Assembly (NCBI GenBank): GCA_021158195.1
Contig: JAGGVA010000070.1
Coordinates: 1 to 18,897, forward strand
Length of the DNA: 18,897 bases
Reading direction: 5' to 3'
Source of the DNA: a bacterium
Lineage (GTDB): Bacteria; Patescibacteriota; Minisyncoccia; Minisyncoccales; PEYH01
Shown here piece after piece: positions 7,687 through 14,468 of the stretch. How positions within the stretch are numbered: position 1 is the stretch's first letter; every line of letters starts with the position of its first letter. The position numbers and the translations under genes were made by a program. The notes under the pieces are model-generated. The model had not been told where the DNA came from. It worked only from the letters and a program-made list of their open reading frames with translations, and did not search any database.

Positions 7687-8525
7687 AGATAACTAAAAAA
7701 TATATTGTCGGAGAGATATTGATTGCTGCCTCTACTTTTTCTCTGGCGGTTTTTTCTGCCCGCAAGTTTCTTCAAATCATTAAAGAGCAAGAAATAGAAA
7801 TTCCTCAGATGCCTCTTTCCCAATTTATAACTTCTTTTTTATTTCTTGTTCTTTTTATTGTTTTGTTGGCTTCTTTACCAAAGATAAAGAAAATAAGAAG
7901 AGCAGTTTATAGTTTTCTTTTTATAGCCGCCTCTCTTTATGGGCTTTTGATTATTCTTTCAAGTTTTCTTAATGATTTATGGTCGCTTGTTTTAGGGGGT
8001 TTGTTGTTTCTTTGCTGGCTTTATTTCCGCAATGTTCTTTTTCACGACATATTGATGATATTTGCTATTGCCGGAATCTCTGTTCCTTTAGGTTTAAGTT
8101 TAACTCCCCGCTCAATGATTTTTCTTTTGTTAATTTTTTCCATATACGATTATATTGCTGTTTACAAAACAAAACATATGCAAAAGATGGCTGAAACAAT
8201 GATGAAGGAAGGCGTTATTACCGCTTTTTTTATTCCAGAGAAAATAAAAGATTTGTTTTTGAAAACAAAAGAGGTTAAACCTCAACAAGGAGTTTTGATT
8301 TTAGGAGGCGGAGATATTGCCTTCCCTTTGCTTTTTACTATTTCTGCCCTGCCGGTAAATTATTTAATGGCATTACTGATAGCCATTTTTTCTCTTTTGG
8401 GAATTATTTTTAGCAACTTTCTTTTTCTTTTTCAAAAAGAGAGAAAACCTATGCCAGCCCTACCTCCAATTTCTTTATTTGCAATATTGGGTTATATTAT
8501 TGCAGCACTGATTATTTATTACTAG
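7638..8525 (+). CDS. Presenilin/signal-peptide-peptidase-like intramembrane aspartyl protease
   Basis: This 295-residue protein has about eight to nine hydrophobic segments and the three signatures of the GxGD aspartyl proteases (MEROPS A22 type). These are the YD motif (SIYDYIAVY, Asp171), the GxGD motif (LGGGDIAFP, Asp226) and the PALP motif (MPALPP, 273-276). Both catalytic aspartates are present, so it should be able to cut substrates within the membrane. Such homologues are best known from archaea (PSH) and eukaryotes. Its substrates here are unknown. The start could be ATG 7638 or ATG 7650. It ends 10 bp from the convergent elp3 stop, with no obvious terminator between the two genes. 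Confidence 0.88.
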   Translation: MQRGMEDKKEGLKSALKITKKYIVGEILIAASTFSLAVFSARKFLQIIKEQEIEIPQMPLSQFITSFLFLVLFIVLLASLPKIKKIRRAVYSFLFIAASLYGLLIILSSFLNDLWSLVLGGLLFLCWLYFRNVLFHDILMIFAIAGISVPLGLSLTPRSMIFLLLIFSIYDYIAVYKTKHMQKMAETMMKEGVITAFFIPEKIKDLFLKTKEVKPQQGVLILGGGDIAFPLLFTISALPVNYLMALLIAIFSLLGIIFSNFLFLFQKERKPMPALPPISLFAILGYIIAALIIYY

Positions 8526-8535
8526 CGGCATTATC

Positions 8536-10131
8536 TTAAAGTTTTTTTATCATATAAGTATCGTAAAGCCGGTATCCTAATTTTCTATAATATTCTCTCA
8601 CTCCTACGCCAGAAATTACGGCGATTTTTTTAACTCCAAACTCTTTTTTGGAAATTTCTTCTGCTTTTTTCATCAATTTCTTGCCCAAACCTCTATGCTG
8701 GGGAGAAATATCTTTTTTTGAGATAGGAAGCAGTAATCCGTAAGTATGTAATTCTCTAACAATGGAAGCACCTTTTAGGACAGAAAATAAAGGTTCCCCT
8801 TTTTGAAAATAGAATGAGGGAATTCTTAATCTTAAAAGACTGAAAAGTTTGCTGCGATTTTTATTTTCAAAACTTAAAAATATTTCTAAGCCGTCAGATG
8901 CCCAATAATCTTGGCGAAAGAGATAAATTTTTTCTTTGGGATTGTAGCGCTCCTTTACCTCTCTACACCTTATACATTTACAACGCAAACCACGTTCTTG
9001 CATTATTTGATGAACAATTTGTCTGAGGTTTGAAATCTTTACTCCTCCTTCTATTACATAATTGGAGGGGATATCCCTGATAATTCTCTGAATGCGGCAG
9101 TAATAAGGGACGATTTGTTTAATTTTAATAATCAATTCAATGAGTTCTTTTTTAGAATATGGTTTATAAAGCCCCCTTTTCCAAAATTTATAAAGATCGG
9201 CTTCTTTTAGAAGAGCGCAGGGATAAATTTTTAAATAATCGGGCTGAAATTGAGGATTTTCAAAAAGTTCTTTAAACATTTGAAGATCTCTTTGCCAGTT
9301 TGAGCCCAAAAGGTTTGGCATCATTTGGTAGCAAATTTTAAACCCAGCATCTTTGAGCAATTTTGTTGCTCTAATTGTAGCCTCAACGCCATGCCCGCGC
9401 CGATTTATTTTCAAAACATCATCATAAATGCTTTGAACGCCTAATTCCACCCGGGTAATTCCTAGTTTTCTTAATCTTTTAATTTCTCTGTCGTTAACGA
9501 AATCAGGCCTTGTCTCGATAGTAATTCCAATAATCCTACGCCTTGCTCTTTCATTTCTTTTCTGCTCTTCTTCCAATTTTGAATTTTGAATTTTAAATTT
9601 TGAATTTTTATCATTTGCTGCCCTAAAGCACTCCTTAATAAACCATGTTTGATACTGGCTTGGATAATACGACCAGGTTCCTCCAATTATTCTTAAATCG
9701 ATTTTGTCTGTGTTGTGGCCTGTTGATTCCAATGCTTGGAGTCGTGCCTGAACCTGTTTATAGGGATGGTATTTATAAAGAATAGCACGCGCTACAGCAG
9801 GTTCCTCTTTAATATAACTTTTAGGAACATTTTTTTGTGCTGGACAAAAAAGACACCTCCCCGGACATTTATATGGTTTTGTTAAAACAGAGACAATAAC
9901 AATACCTGAAAGAGATCGGATTTTTCTGATTTTTAAAACATCTAATATCTTTTTGTTCGGAGTAATTCTTTTTTCTTCTACTAATTTGTGATAAGCTTTT
10001 ATTAGTTGAGAGTTTTTCAATAAGGGCAGAGAATATTTTTTTGAGATTTCTCTTTTTAAACTATCTAAAACACTTCTTGTTTTTTGAGAAGTTTTACTAA
10101 ATGCTATAATAATTTCTTCCTGAGGAGTCAT
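8536..10131 (-). CDS. elp3: Elp3-family tRNA uridine(34) acetyltransferase / radical SAM enzyme
   Basis: Elp3 makes 5-carboxymethyl-type modifications on wobble U34 of tRNAs, using acetyl-CoA and S-adenosylmethionine. The 531 residues show the radical SAM cluster motif CPGRCLFCP (Cys89, 93, 96), the core segments LRIIGGTWSYYP and ITIETRPD, a cysteine cluster CKCIRC (384-389), and a C-terminal GNAT domain with acetyl-CoA motif QHRGLGKKLM (about 478-487) and SGVGVREYYRKLGY. An in-frame heptamer-repeat insertion encodes residues 176-185 (NSKFKIQNSK) in a loop before the ETRPD strand. The ATG is 4 bp from the divergent methyltransferase start. A TTGACA lies upstream on this strand (10171 to 10166), but I see no good -10. 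Acting with that neighbour in one pathway is an inference. Confidence 0.93.
   Translation of the reverse strand: MTPQEEIIIAFSKTSQKTRSVLDSLKREISKKYSLPLLKNSQLIKAYHKLVEEKRITPNKKILDVLKIRKIRSLSGIVIVSVLTKPYKCPGRCLFCPAQKNVPKSYIKEEPAVARAILYKYHPYKQVQARLQALESTGHNTDKIDLRIIGGTWSYYPSQYQTWFIKECFRAANDKNSKFKIQNSKLEEEQKRNERARRRIIGITIETRPDFVNDREIKRLRKLGITRVELGVQSIYDDVLKINRRGHGVEATIRATKLLKDAGFKICYQMMPNLLGSNWQRDLQMFKELFENPQFQPDYLKIYPCALLKEADLYKFWKRGLYKPYSKKELIELIIKIKQIVPYYCRIQRIIRDIPSNYVIEGGVKISNLRQIVHQIMQERGLRCKCIRCREVKERYNPKEKIYLFRQDYWASDGLEIFLSFENKNRSKLFSLLRLRIPSFYFQKGEPLFSVLKGASIVRELHTYGLLLPISKKDISPQHRGLGKKLMKKAEEISKKEFGVKKIAVISGVGVREYYRKLGYRLYDTYMIKKL
9578..9605 (-). repeat. In-frame heptamer repeat inside elp3
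   Basis: Four 7-bp units lie in tandem, reading tttgaat, tttgaat, tttaaat, tttgaat on the + strand, which is the attcaaa heptamer on the coding strand. They encode NSKFKIQNSK in a region where Elp3 proteins have a variable loop. The same heptamer and nearly the same peptide recur in PolX at 18031. Confidence 0.88.
10084..10127 (+). promoter_or_regulatory. Promoter and Shine-Dalgarno for the Trm9-like gene, inside elp3
   Basis: An extended -10 (TGC then TATAAT, 10102-10110) has a -35-like TTGAGA at 10084-10089 (spacer 15). GAGGAG at 10122-10127 is a strong ribosome-binding site 8 nt before ATG 10136. All of these elements lie within the first codons of elp3 on the opposite strand, so the methyltransferase control region is embedded in its neighbour's coding sequence. 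Confidence 0.6.
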
Positions 10132-10135
10132 AATT

Positions 10136-10864
10136 ATGAAAAAAGAAACAGCCGAATCTTTAATTTGTCAAAATATCCAAACCTATAATCAGATCGCTGA
10201 ACATTTTTGTCAGAAAAGAAAATTTTTGACCCAAGATTTGGTAAAATTATCCCACCTAATTAAGCCAGGCGAAAGAATTTTAGATATTGGATGTGCTAAT
10301 GGCAGATTTTGCGAGTTGGTTTTTCAAAGAAGAGCGAAATATTGGGGAATAGATGTTTCAGAGAAGATGATAAGTATTGCTCGAAGACGATATCCCAAAG
10401 CCAAATTTTTTGTAAGCGATTTCCTTTCTTTTCCCTTTGGCAAGAATTTTTTTGACAAAGTTTATTGTCTTTCTGTCTTTCATCATATTCCTTCAAAGAA
10501 ATTTAGAATCAAGTTTTTACAAGAGATTAAACGAGTGCTTAAGCCCGGCGGGATAGTTATTTTAACAATTTGGAATTTGGGCAAAAAAAGAAAAATTAAG
10601 AATCTTCTTTTTAAATATACCCTAAAGAGATTTTTTGGCAAATCGGGTCTTGATTTCGGCGACTTATTTTTGCCTTGGAAAAACGAAAAAGGTGAGGTTT
10701 TGGCTCTACGCTATTTTCATGTTTTTTCAAAGAAGGAATTGGTCTCTTTAGTGAAGGAAGCAGGCTTTGAAATAAAAAAGTCGGGCTTGCTTGAACGATC
10801 TCGCAGAGAAAGCAATATTTTTGTAATTGCCCAAAAACCAAAAGAGACAAACAGGCGCCCTTAG
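10136..10864 (+). CDS. Trm9-like class I SAM-dependent methyltransferase
   Basis: Motif I is ILDIGCANG (residues 48-56), followed by the acidic GIDVSEKM strand, DFLSFPF and the VFHHIP motif, then a post-motif III LKPGG. Beyond the generic fold, it resembles the yeast Trm9/ALKBH8 methyltransferase at both ends. YNQIAEHFCQKR near the start parallels Trm9 YNEIAPHFSQTR. FLPWK, RYFHVFSKKEL and NIFVIAQK near the end parallel Trm9 VPW, RYYHLYREGEL and NWWVVAQK. Trm9 esterifies the carboxymethyl-uridine produced by Elp3, and elp3 lies directly next door. That makes wobble U34 of tRNA the likely substrate, although generic Methyltransf_11 activity cannot be excluded. The last three codons, including the stop, lie within the tRNA-Arg gene. 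Confidence 0.75.
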   Translation: MKKETAESLICQNIQTYNQIAEHFCQKRKFLTQDLVKLSHLIKPGERILDIGCANGRFCELVFQRRAKYWGIDVSEKMISIARRRYPKAKFFVSDFLSFPFGKNFFDKVYCLSVFHHIPSKKFRIKFLQEIKRVLKPGGIVILTIWNLGKKRKIKNLLFKYTLKRFFGKSGLDFGDLFLPWKNEKGEVLALRYFHVFSKKELVSLVKEAGFEIKKSGLLERSRRESNIFVIAQKPKETNRRP

Positions 10865-10930
10865 CTCAACAGGATAGAGCGTTAGCCTCCGGAGCTAAAG
10901 ATCCGCGTTCGAGTCGCGGAGGGCGCACCA
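10855..10930 (+). tRNA. tRNA-Arg, anticodon CCG
   Basis: The full cloverleaf is visible. The acceptor stem is GCGCCCT (10855-10861) with AGGGCGC (10920-10926), discriminator A and an encoded CCA (10928-10930). The D stem is GCTC/GAGC, the anticodon stem TTAGC/GCTAA with loop CTCCGGA (anticodon CCG at 10889-10891), and the T stem CCGCG/CGCGG with loop TTCGAGT. It decodes CGG. The first 10 nt overlap the 3' end of the methyltransferase gene, whose TAG stop is 10862-10864. With C at position 34 this tRNA itself is not an Elp3 substrate. Confidence 0.97.
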
Positions 10931-10978
10931 CAACCTGATAAAACAATTTTTAATTTCTTTAATAAAAATTTTTGCGAA

Positions 10979-11007
10979 TTGGAACCAATTTTTGTTTATG
11001 TTAAGAT
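10979..11007 (+). promoter_or_regulatory. Candidate promoter for the EF-like gene
   Basis: TTGGAA (10979-10984) and TAAGAT (11002-11007) are separated by 17 bp, 28 bp before the ATG at 11035. The same area holds a short AATTG/CAATT hairpin followed by T's (10977-10994) that might end the tRNA transcript. Both readings are tentative in this AT-rich 104-bp gap. Confidence 0.4.
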
Positions 11008-11034
11008 AATAAAAAAGGTCTTCTTATAAAATTT

Positions 11035-11403
11035 ATGCCTAAAAAGAAGAAAAAAACACAATCAAGAAAAAAGTCTTCTAAGAAAAAAGCAGCCCCCGTT
11101 TCAAAAAAGAAGAAAAAAGCCGTAAAGAAGAAGTTATCAAAGAAGACCAAAAAAAGAAAGGAAAAGTTGATAGGAAAGATTACGCATTATTATGGAAAAA
11201 TTAAAGTAGCGGTGGTGAAATTAAAAGCACCTCTTAGTGTTGGCGACAAGATAAAGATTAAAGGCGGAGAGAGAGAATTTGAACAAACCGTAAAATCAAT
11301 AGAGATAAACCATAAAAAAATTAAAAGGGCGGCGAAAGGGAAAGCAATAGGCTTAAAGATTTCTAAAAAAGCAAGAGAAGGATATAAGGTTTATAAACTT
11401 TAA
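11035..11403 (+). CDS. Translation-elongation-factor-like beta-barrel protein with lysine-rich tail
   Basis: The 122 residues fall into two parts. Residues 1-45 are a Lys/Arg/Ser tail resembling histone-H1 or ribosomal extensions (PKKKKKTQSRKKSSKKKAA). Residues 46-122 resemble domain 2 of EF-Tu/IF2-type GTPases (LIGKITHYYGKIKVAVVKL, then PLSVGDKIKIKGG, FEQTVKSIEI and KGKAIGLKI). No GTPase domain is present. Stand-alone barrels of this kind are usually annotated only as elongation-factor-like and their role is not known. The tail suggests RNA or ribosome binding, which is inference. A run of three heptamers spans the stop codon. Confidence 0.7.
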   Translation: MPKKKKKTQSRKKSSKKKAAPVSKKKKKAVKKKLSKKTKKRKEKLIGKITHYYGKIKVAVVKLKAPLSVGDKIKIKGGEREFEQTVKSIEINHKKIKRAAKGKAIGLKISKKAREGYKVYKL

Positions 11404-11412
11404 ACTTTAAAC
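11392..11412 (+). repeat. Three heptamers across the EF-like stop codon
   Basis: tataaac, tttaaac, tttaaac in tandem supply the final Leu codon and the TAA stop (11401-11403). In rotated phase the unit is aaacttt, close to the aaactct unit of the 6231 array. The run is short, so chance is not excluded. Confidence 0.5.
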
Positions 11413-11449
11413 GGGGGTGATAAGTTTTGTCTTTTATTAAAGATAAATT

Positions 11450-11893
11450 ATGATTCAGGGAATAGAACCTGTTTTACAATTGTTATTAGCAGCAGTGTTG
11501 GGAGGAATTTTAGGCTTGGAAAGAGAATATGGAAAGAAAGAGGCGGGCTTGAGAACGTATATACTTGTAGCAATGGGATCAGCACTTTTTACTATCATTA
11601 CCAGAGAGTCTGTTTTAGGGTTTGATAAGATTCAAGGAATAAATTTAGATCCTTTAAGGGTGGTTCAAGCAATTGCGATAGGAGTTGGTTTTATTGGTAG
11701 CGGATTAATTATTTTCCGAAGAGATCATATCGAGGGTTTAACTACTGCTGCTGGTTTATGGCTGGTTGCCGCCATTGGGGTGGCTGTAGGTTTTAAATTA
11801 TACATTTTGGCAACTTTTGCCACCCTTTTTGGGGTTTTAACTCTAACAGGCCTTTATCTGATAGAAAAGATTATTTTTAGAACAAAAAAATGA
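11450..11893 (+). CDS. MgtC/SapB-family membrane protein
   Basis: This 147-residue protein of four to five membrane segments carries the family hallmarks: GLEREYGKKEAGLRT (22-36), the following VAMGSALFT helix, GVGFIGSGLII (78-88) and EGLTTAAGLWLVAAIG (95-110). It is the short form lacking the soluble C-terminal domain of Salmonella MgtC. MgtC proteins are linked to growth in low magnesium and to control of membrane energetics; they are not established transporters. Its stop overlaps the permease start as ATGA. There is no nearby Shine-Dalgarno; a GGGGG run lies about 33 nt upstream, too far to serve as one. Confidence 0.88.
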   Translation: MIQGIEPVLQLLLAAVLGGILGLEREYGKKEAGLRTYILVAMGSALFTIITRESVLGFDKIQGINLDPLRVVQAIAIGVGFIGSGLIIFRRDHIEGLTTAAGLWLVAAIGVAVGFKLYILATFATLFGVLTLTGLYLIEKIIFRTKK

Positions 11894-13011
11894 TAAAAAT
11901 TTCTCTTTTTTGGCAAGGGCTTTTTGTTTTTGTTGGAACTGTTATTGGCGTGGGAATTTTTGCTCTGCCTTGGGTAGCGTCTCAGGTAGGTTTTTTGTCT
12001 TTGATAATTTATTTCCTTCTTTTAGGAGCGCTTGCGATAACAGTCCATTTGATTTTTGCCCAAGTGTGTTTAGAAACTAAATCTTTACATCGGCTTCCGG
12101 GATATGCAGAATTGTATTTAGGAAAAAAATGGGCAACTCTTGCTTATTTATCTATCTTTGTTGGGCTTTTTGGTGCCCAGTTGGCGTATTTATTAGTAGG
12201 GGGTGATTTCTTATTTCAATTATTAGGGCCAATTTTTGGAGGAACGCCATTTTTATACACTCTTATTTTCTTTCTGGTTGGCAGCATTCTCATTTACAAA
12301 GACATTAAAAGTATTTCTTTAAGCGAAATACTAATCAACCTCTCTTTTTTTCTTTTACTGGCATTTTTAGCATATAAAGCCTTGCCAAAAATTTCTTTTG
12401 CTTGGTTTTCTGCTTTTCATTCTCAAAATATATTTTTGCCTTATGGAGTAGTTTTGTTCTCTTTGTGGGGTTCGGCAGTAGTGCCAGAAATAAAAGAAGT
12501 GGTAAAAGGAGACAGAAAACTTTTAAGGAGAATTATTGTTTTAGGCATCATAATTGCTATTTTTGTTTATCTCCTTTTTTCTTTTATTATTGTAGGAGTG
12601 ATGGGAAAAGATACTTCTAGAGAAGCGTTTTTAGGGTTAGATAATTATCTAGGGAAAAATATTCTTAAGTTAGGATACCTCTTTGGGGTAATTACTTGTT
12701 TTACTTCTTTCCTTACCCTAGGCTTGACTCTTAAAAAAACCCTTTGGTACGATTTAAAACTTTCTCATACAACCTCTTGGGCAATTGCTGTAATTCTCCC
12801 CTTACTTTTTTATCTAGCGGGTTTTAAGAATTTTATAGAAATTATCGACCTTAGTGGGGCAATAGCCATTGGCATCGAGGGCATCATAGACGTTTCTTTA
12901 TACAAGAAAGTATTAGAGAAGAAACATTCTTGCAAAATGCCAAAAGCCTTTTATCTATTATCTTTATTTTTAATTCTTGGCGCAGTGCTAAAAATAATTA
13001 ATCATTTTTAG
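11890..13011 (+). CDS. Amino-acid permease (APC superfamily, aromatic/HAAAP-like)
   Basis: The 373 residues form about eleven hydrophobic helices. The first helix carries the signature GTVIGVGIFALPW (16-28), typical of the APC-superfamily amino-acid permeases whose unwound TM1 binds the substrate. A mid-protein helix, ending SLWGSAVVPEIKEVVKGD, matches the conserved TM6 region and the cytosolic loop after it. The nearest named group appears to be the tryptophan/tyrosine (HAAAP) transporters, but substrate specificity cannot be read from sequence. It is coupled to MgtC by a 4-bp overlap and is followed 8 bp later by the phosphoesterase, so the three probably share a message. Confidence 0.8.
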   Translation: MIKISLFWQGLFVFVGTVIGVGIFALPWVASQVGFLSLIIYFLLLGALAITVHLIFAQVCLETKSLHRLPGYAELYLGKKWATLAYLSIFVGLFGAQLAYLLVGGDFLFQLLGPIFGGTPFLYTLIFFLVGSILIYKDIKSISLSEILINLSFFLLLAFLAYKALPKISFAWFSAFHSQNIFLPYGVVLFSLWGSAVVPEIKEVVKGDRKLLRRIIVLGIIIAIFVYLLFSFIIVGVMGKDTSREAFLGLDNYLGKNILKLGYLFGVITCFTSFLTLGLTLKKTLWYDLKLSHTTSWAIAVILPLLFYLAGFKNFIEIIDLSGAIAIGIEGIIDVSLYKKVLEKKHSCKMPKAFYLLSLFLILGAVLKIINHF

Positions 13012-13019
13012 GGAGGATA

Positions 13020-13817
13020 ATGATGAAAGAATTATTGATTCTTTTGATTTTTTCTTTGGGTATTTATTGTTTTTTAATTGAGCCAAACAAAATTAAAAAA
13101 GAGGAAATTGTTATTCCTCTTGAGAACGTTTCTTGCGACCTAAAAAACAGTACTTTTGTTCAAATATCAGATATCCATTTTAAGAGAAACTCTTCCAAAA
13201 TAAAAAAATTGCTAAAGATTTTGGATGAAATTCACCCGGACTATCTTTTTATTACAGGAGATCTTATTGACAGAAAAACAGATAATTTAGAAGAGTTTCG
13301 AGTTTTTGTTTCAGAATTAAGAAATAAGTCAAAGAATCTACCGATAATGGTTTTAGGAAATCACGAGTATAAAAACCCGAAGATGAAGGAATTTTTAAAG
13401 ATTGTTGAAGAAAATGGCATCAAAGTTTTAAGAAACGAGAAAGTAATATTAGAAAACAACATTGTTTTAGTGGGAATTGACGATCCTCATACCCACCACG
13501 ATGATGTTTCTAGAGTTTTACCCCTTTCTAAAACTTCTCCCAAGATTATTCTTGCTCACTCTCCAGAGATATTTAGAAAATTAGATCTCGAAAATGCTCT
13601 CGTTCTTTGCGGGCACACACACGGTGGCCAAATAGATATACCTCCTTTAACAAAAATTATTTTACCTCTTGCTTATGATAAGCAGTATAAAAAAGGGTTA
13701 TTTCGCAAAGACAAACTTTTTATGTATGTAAACAGGGGCATTGGCGAAACCTTTTTGCCTATAAGATTTAATTCTTTTCCAGAAATAACAATCATTAAAT
13801 TAGGCAGCAAGGATTAA
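13020..13817 (+). CDS. Membrane-anchored metallophosphoesterase (YaeI/YkuE-like)
   Basis: An N-terminal hydrophobic anchor (residues 4-20) precedes a calcineurin-like phosphoesterase. All metal and catalytic motifs are present: SDIHF (Asp51, His53), TGDLID (80-85), GNHE (113-116), AHSPE (His180) and GHTHGG (198-203). Related proteins act on lipid or nucleotide phosphates at the membrane, but the substrate here is unknown. GGGAGG at 13011-13016 is one of the few clear ribosome-binding sites in the window. It is best placed for the second of two adjacent ATGs (13023). Confidence 0.87.
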   Translation: MMKELLILLIFSLGIYCFLIEPNKIKKEEIVIPLENVSCDLKNSTFVQISDIHFKRNSSKIKKLLKILDEIHPDYLFITGDLIDRKTDNLEEFRVFVSELRNKSKNLPIMVLGNHEYKNPKMKEFLKIVEENGIKVLRNEKVILENNIVLVGIDDPHTHHDDVSRVLPLSKTSPKIILAHSPEIFRKLDLENALVLCGHTHGGQIDIPPLTKIILPLAYDKQYKKGLFRKDKLFMYVNRGIGETFLPIRFNSFPEITIIKLGSKD

Positions 13818-13860
13818 GGAGTATCAAATTAGGAGAAATTATTGAAAAGAAGAGAAAATT

Positions 13861-13880
13861 AGCGCGATGGCGGCTTTTTT
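13861..13880 (+). terminator. Terminator after the MgtC-permease-phosphoesterase operon
   Basis: A short hairpin (AG-CGC, loop GATG, GCG-CT with one bulged G) is followed directly by six T's. It lies 43 bp after the phosphoesterase stop and 40 bp before the greA promoter. Confidence 0.55.
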
Positions 13881-13920
13881 CACCTTACTTGTTAAAAGTT
13901 CCTTTTCTTTAAATTTTTGC

Positions 13921-13948
13921 TTGACAACGTCTTGGGGGTGGTTATTAT
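13921..13948 (+). promoter_or_regulatory. Sigma-70-type promoter of greA
   Basis: A perfect -35 TTGACA (13921-13926) is followed after 16 bp by TATTAT (13943-13948), with overlapping TATAAA as an alternative -10. Transcription would start near 13955, leaving only about 12 nt before ATG 13967. This is the clearest bacterial promoter in the window. Confidence 0.75.
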
Positions 13949-13966
13949 AAAATATTGAGTAAATTT

Positions 13967-14443
13967 ATGGCAGCAGAAACAAAATATTATCTTACAAAGG
14001 AGGGATTTGAGAAATTATCGCGGGAACTGGAGAAACTAAAGGAGCAAAAGAAAATTATAATGGAGGAAGAGGCTCCTGATATAGCCGATTTGCATGGCCC
14101 AGATGCAGAATATCTTACCTTTCAAGAAGATTTAGGTTTTGTAGAGCGTAGAATAGAAGAAATAGAGGCAATTCTTAAAAATTGCGAGATTTTAAAACCT
14201 CCTCCAAAACATAAAAGACATATAGTTCATTTAGGAGCAACAGTAGAGGTAGAAATAGATGGACAAAAAGATGAATTTACTATAGTGACACCGATTGAAG
14301 CCGATCCTATGGCAGGGAGAATTAGTCATGAGTCACCGGTAGGCAAAGCCCTCTTAGGTCGCTCTATTGGTGAAAAGGTAATTGTTCAATCGTCAGTTAG
14401 AGCAGAGTATAAAATTAAGAAAATTACCTACAAGACAAAATAA
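13967..14443 (+). CDS. greA: GreA/GreB-family transcript cleavage factor
   Basis: This factor rescues backtracked RNA polymerase by stimulating transcript cleavage. The 158 residues have the N-terminal coiled coil (YLTKEGFEKLSRELEKLK through to GFVERRIEEIEAIL) and the C-terminal FKBP-like domain (GATVEVEIDGQ, SPVGKALLGRSIGEKV). ATG 13967 is preferred to the TTG at 13955 because homologues begin close to this point. The coiled-coil tip is unusual: E. coli has GDLKENAEY with Asp41 and Glu44, while this protein has ADLHGPDAEY, and the arm around it is about two residues shorter. The first Asp is kept, but the Glu position is occupied by Gly. It stands alone between a promoter and a terminator. 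Confidence 0.9.
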   Translation: MAAETKYYLTKEGFEKLSRELEKLKEQKKIIMEEEAPDIADLHGPDAEYLTFQEDLGFVERRIEEIEAILKNCEILKPPPKHKRHIVHLGATVEVEIDGQKDEFTIVTPIEADPMAGRISHESPVGKALLGRSIGEKVIVQSSVRAEYKIKKITYKTK

Positions 14444-14466
14444 GGGGGCTGAGAGCCCCTTTATTA
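14444..14466 (+). terminator. Strong hairpin terminator after greA
   Basis: GGGGCT (14445-14450), loop GAG and AGCCCC (14454-14459) form a GC-rich stem, followed by TTTATTATT. It begins at the base after the greA stop and ends 2 bp before the next gene's ATG (14469), so it could also attenuate that gene. Confidence 0.8.
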
Positions 14467-14468
14467 TT

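Noticed and set aside
8526..8535. Bidirectional terminator between the convergent protease and elp3 genes
   Set aside because: The gap is only 10 bp and no stable stem with T-run was found there or just beyond.
10139..10171. A full elp3 promoter on the - strand
   Set aside because: TTGACA is present at 10171-10166, but the sequence 17 bp downstream is TTTCTT, so I could not support a -10 element.
14382..14468. A longer N terminus for the HD protein starting inside greA
   Set aside because: Those 29 residues are encoded by the end of greA and its terminator hairpin, in another frame, and look unlike a protein start. ATG 14469 begins the domain-like sequence.
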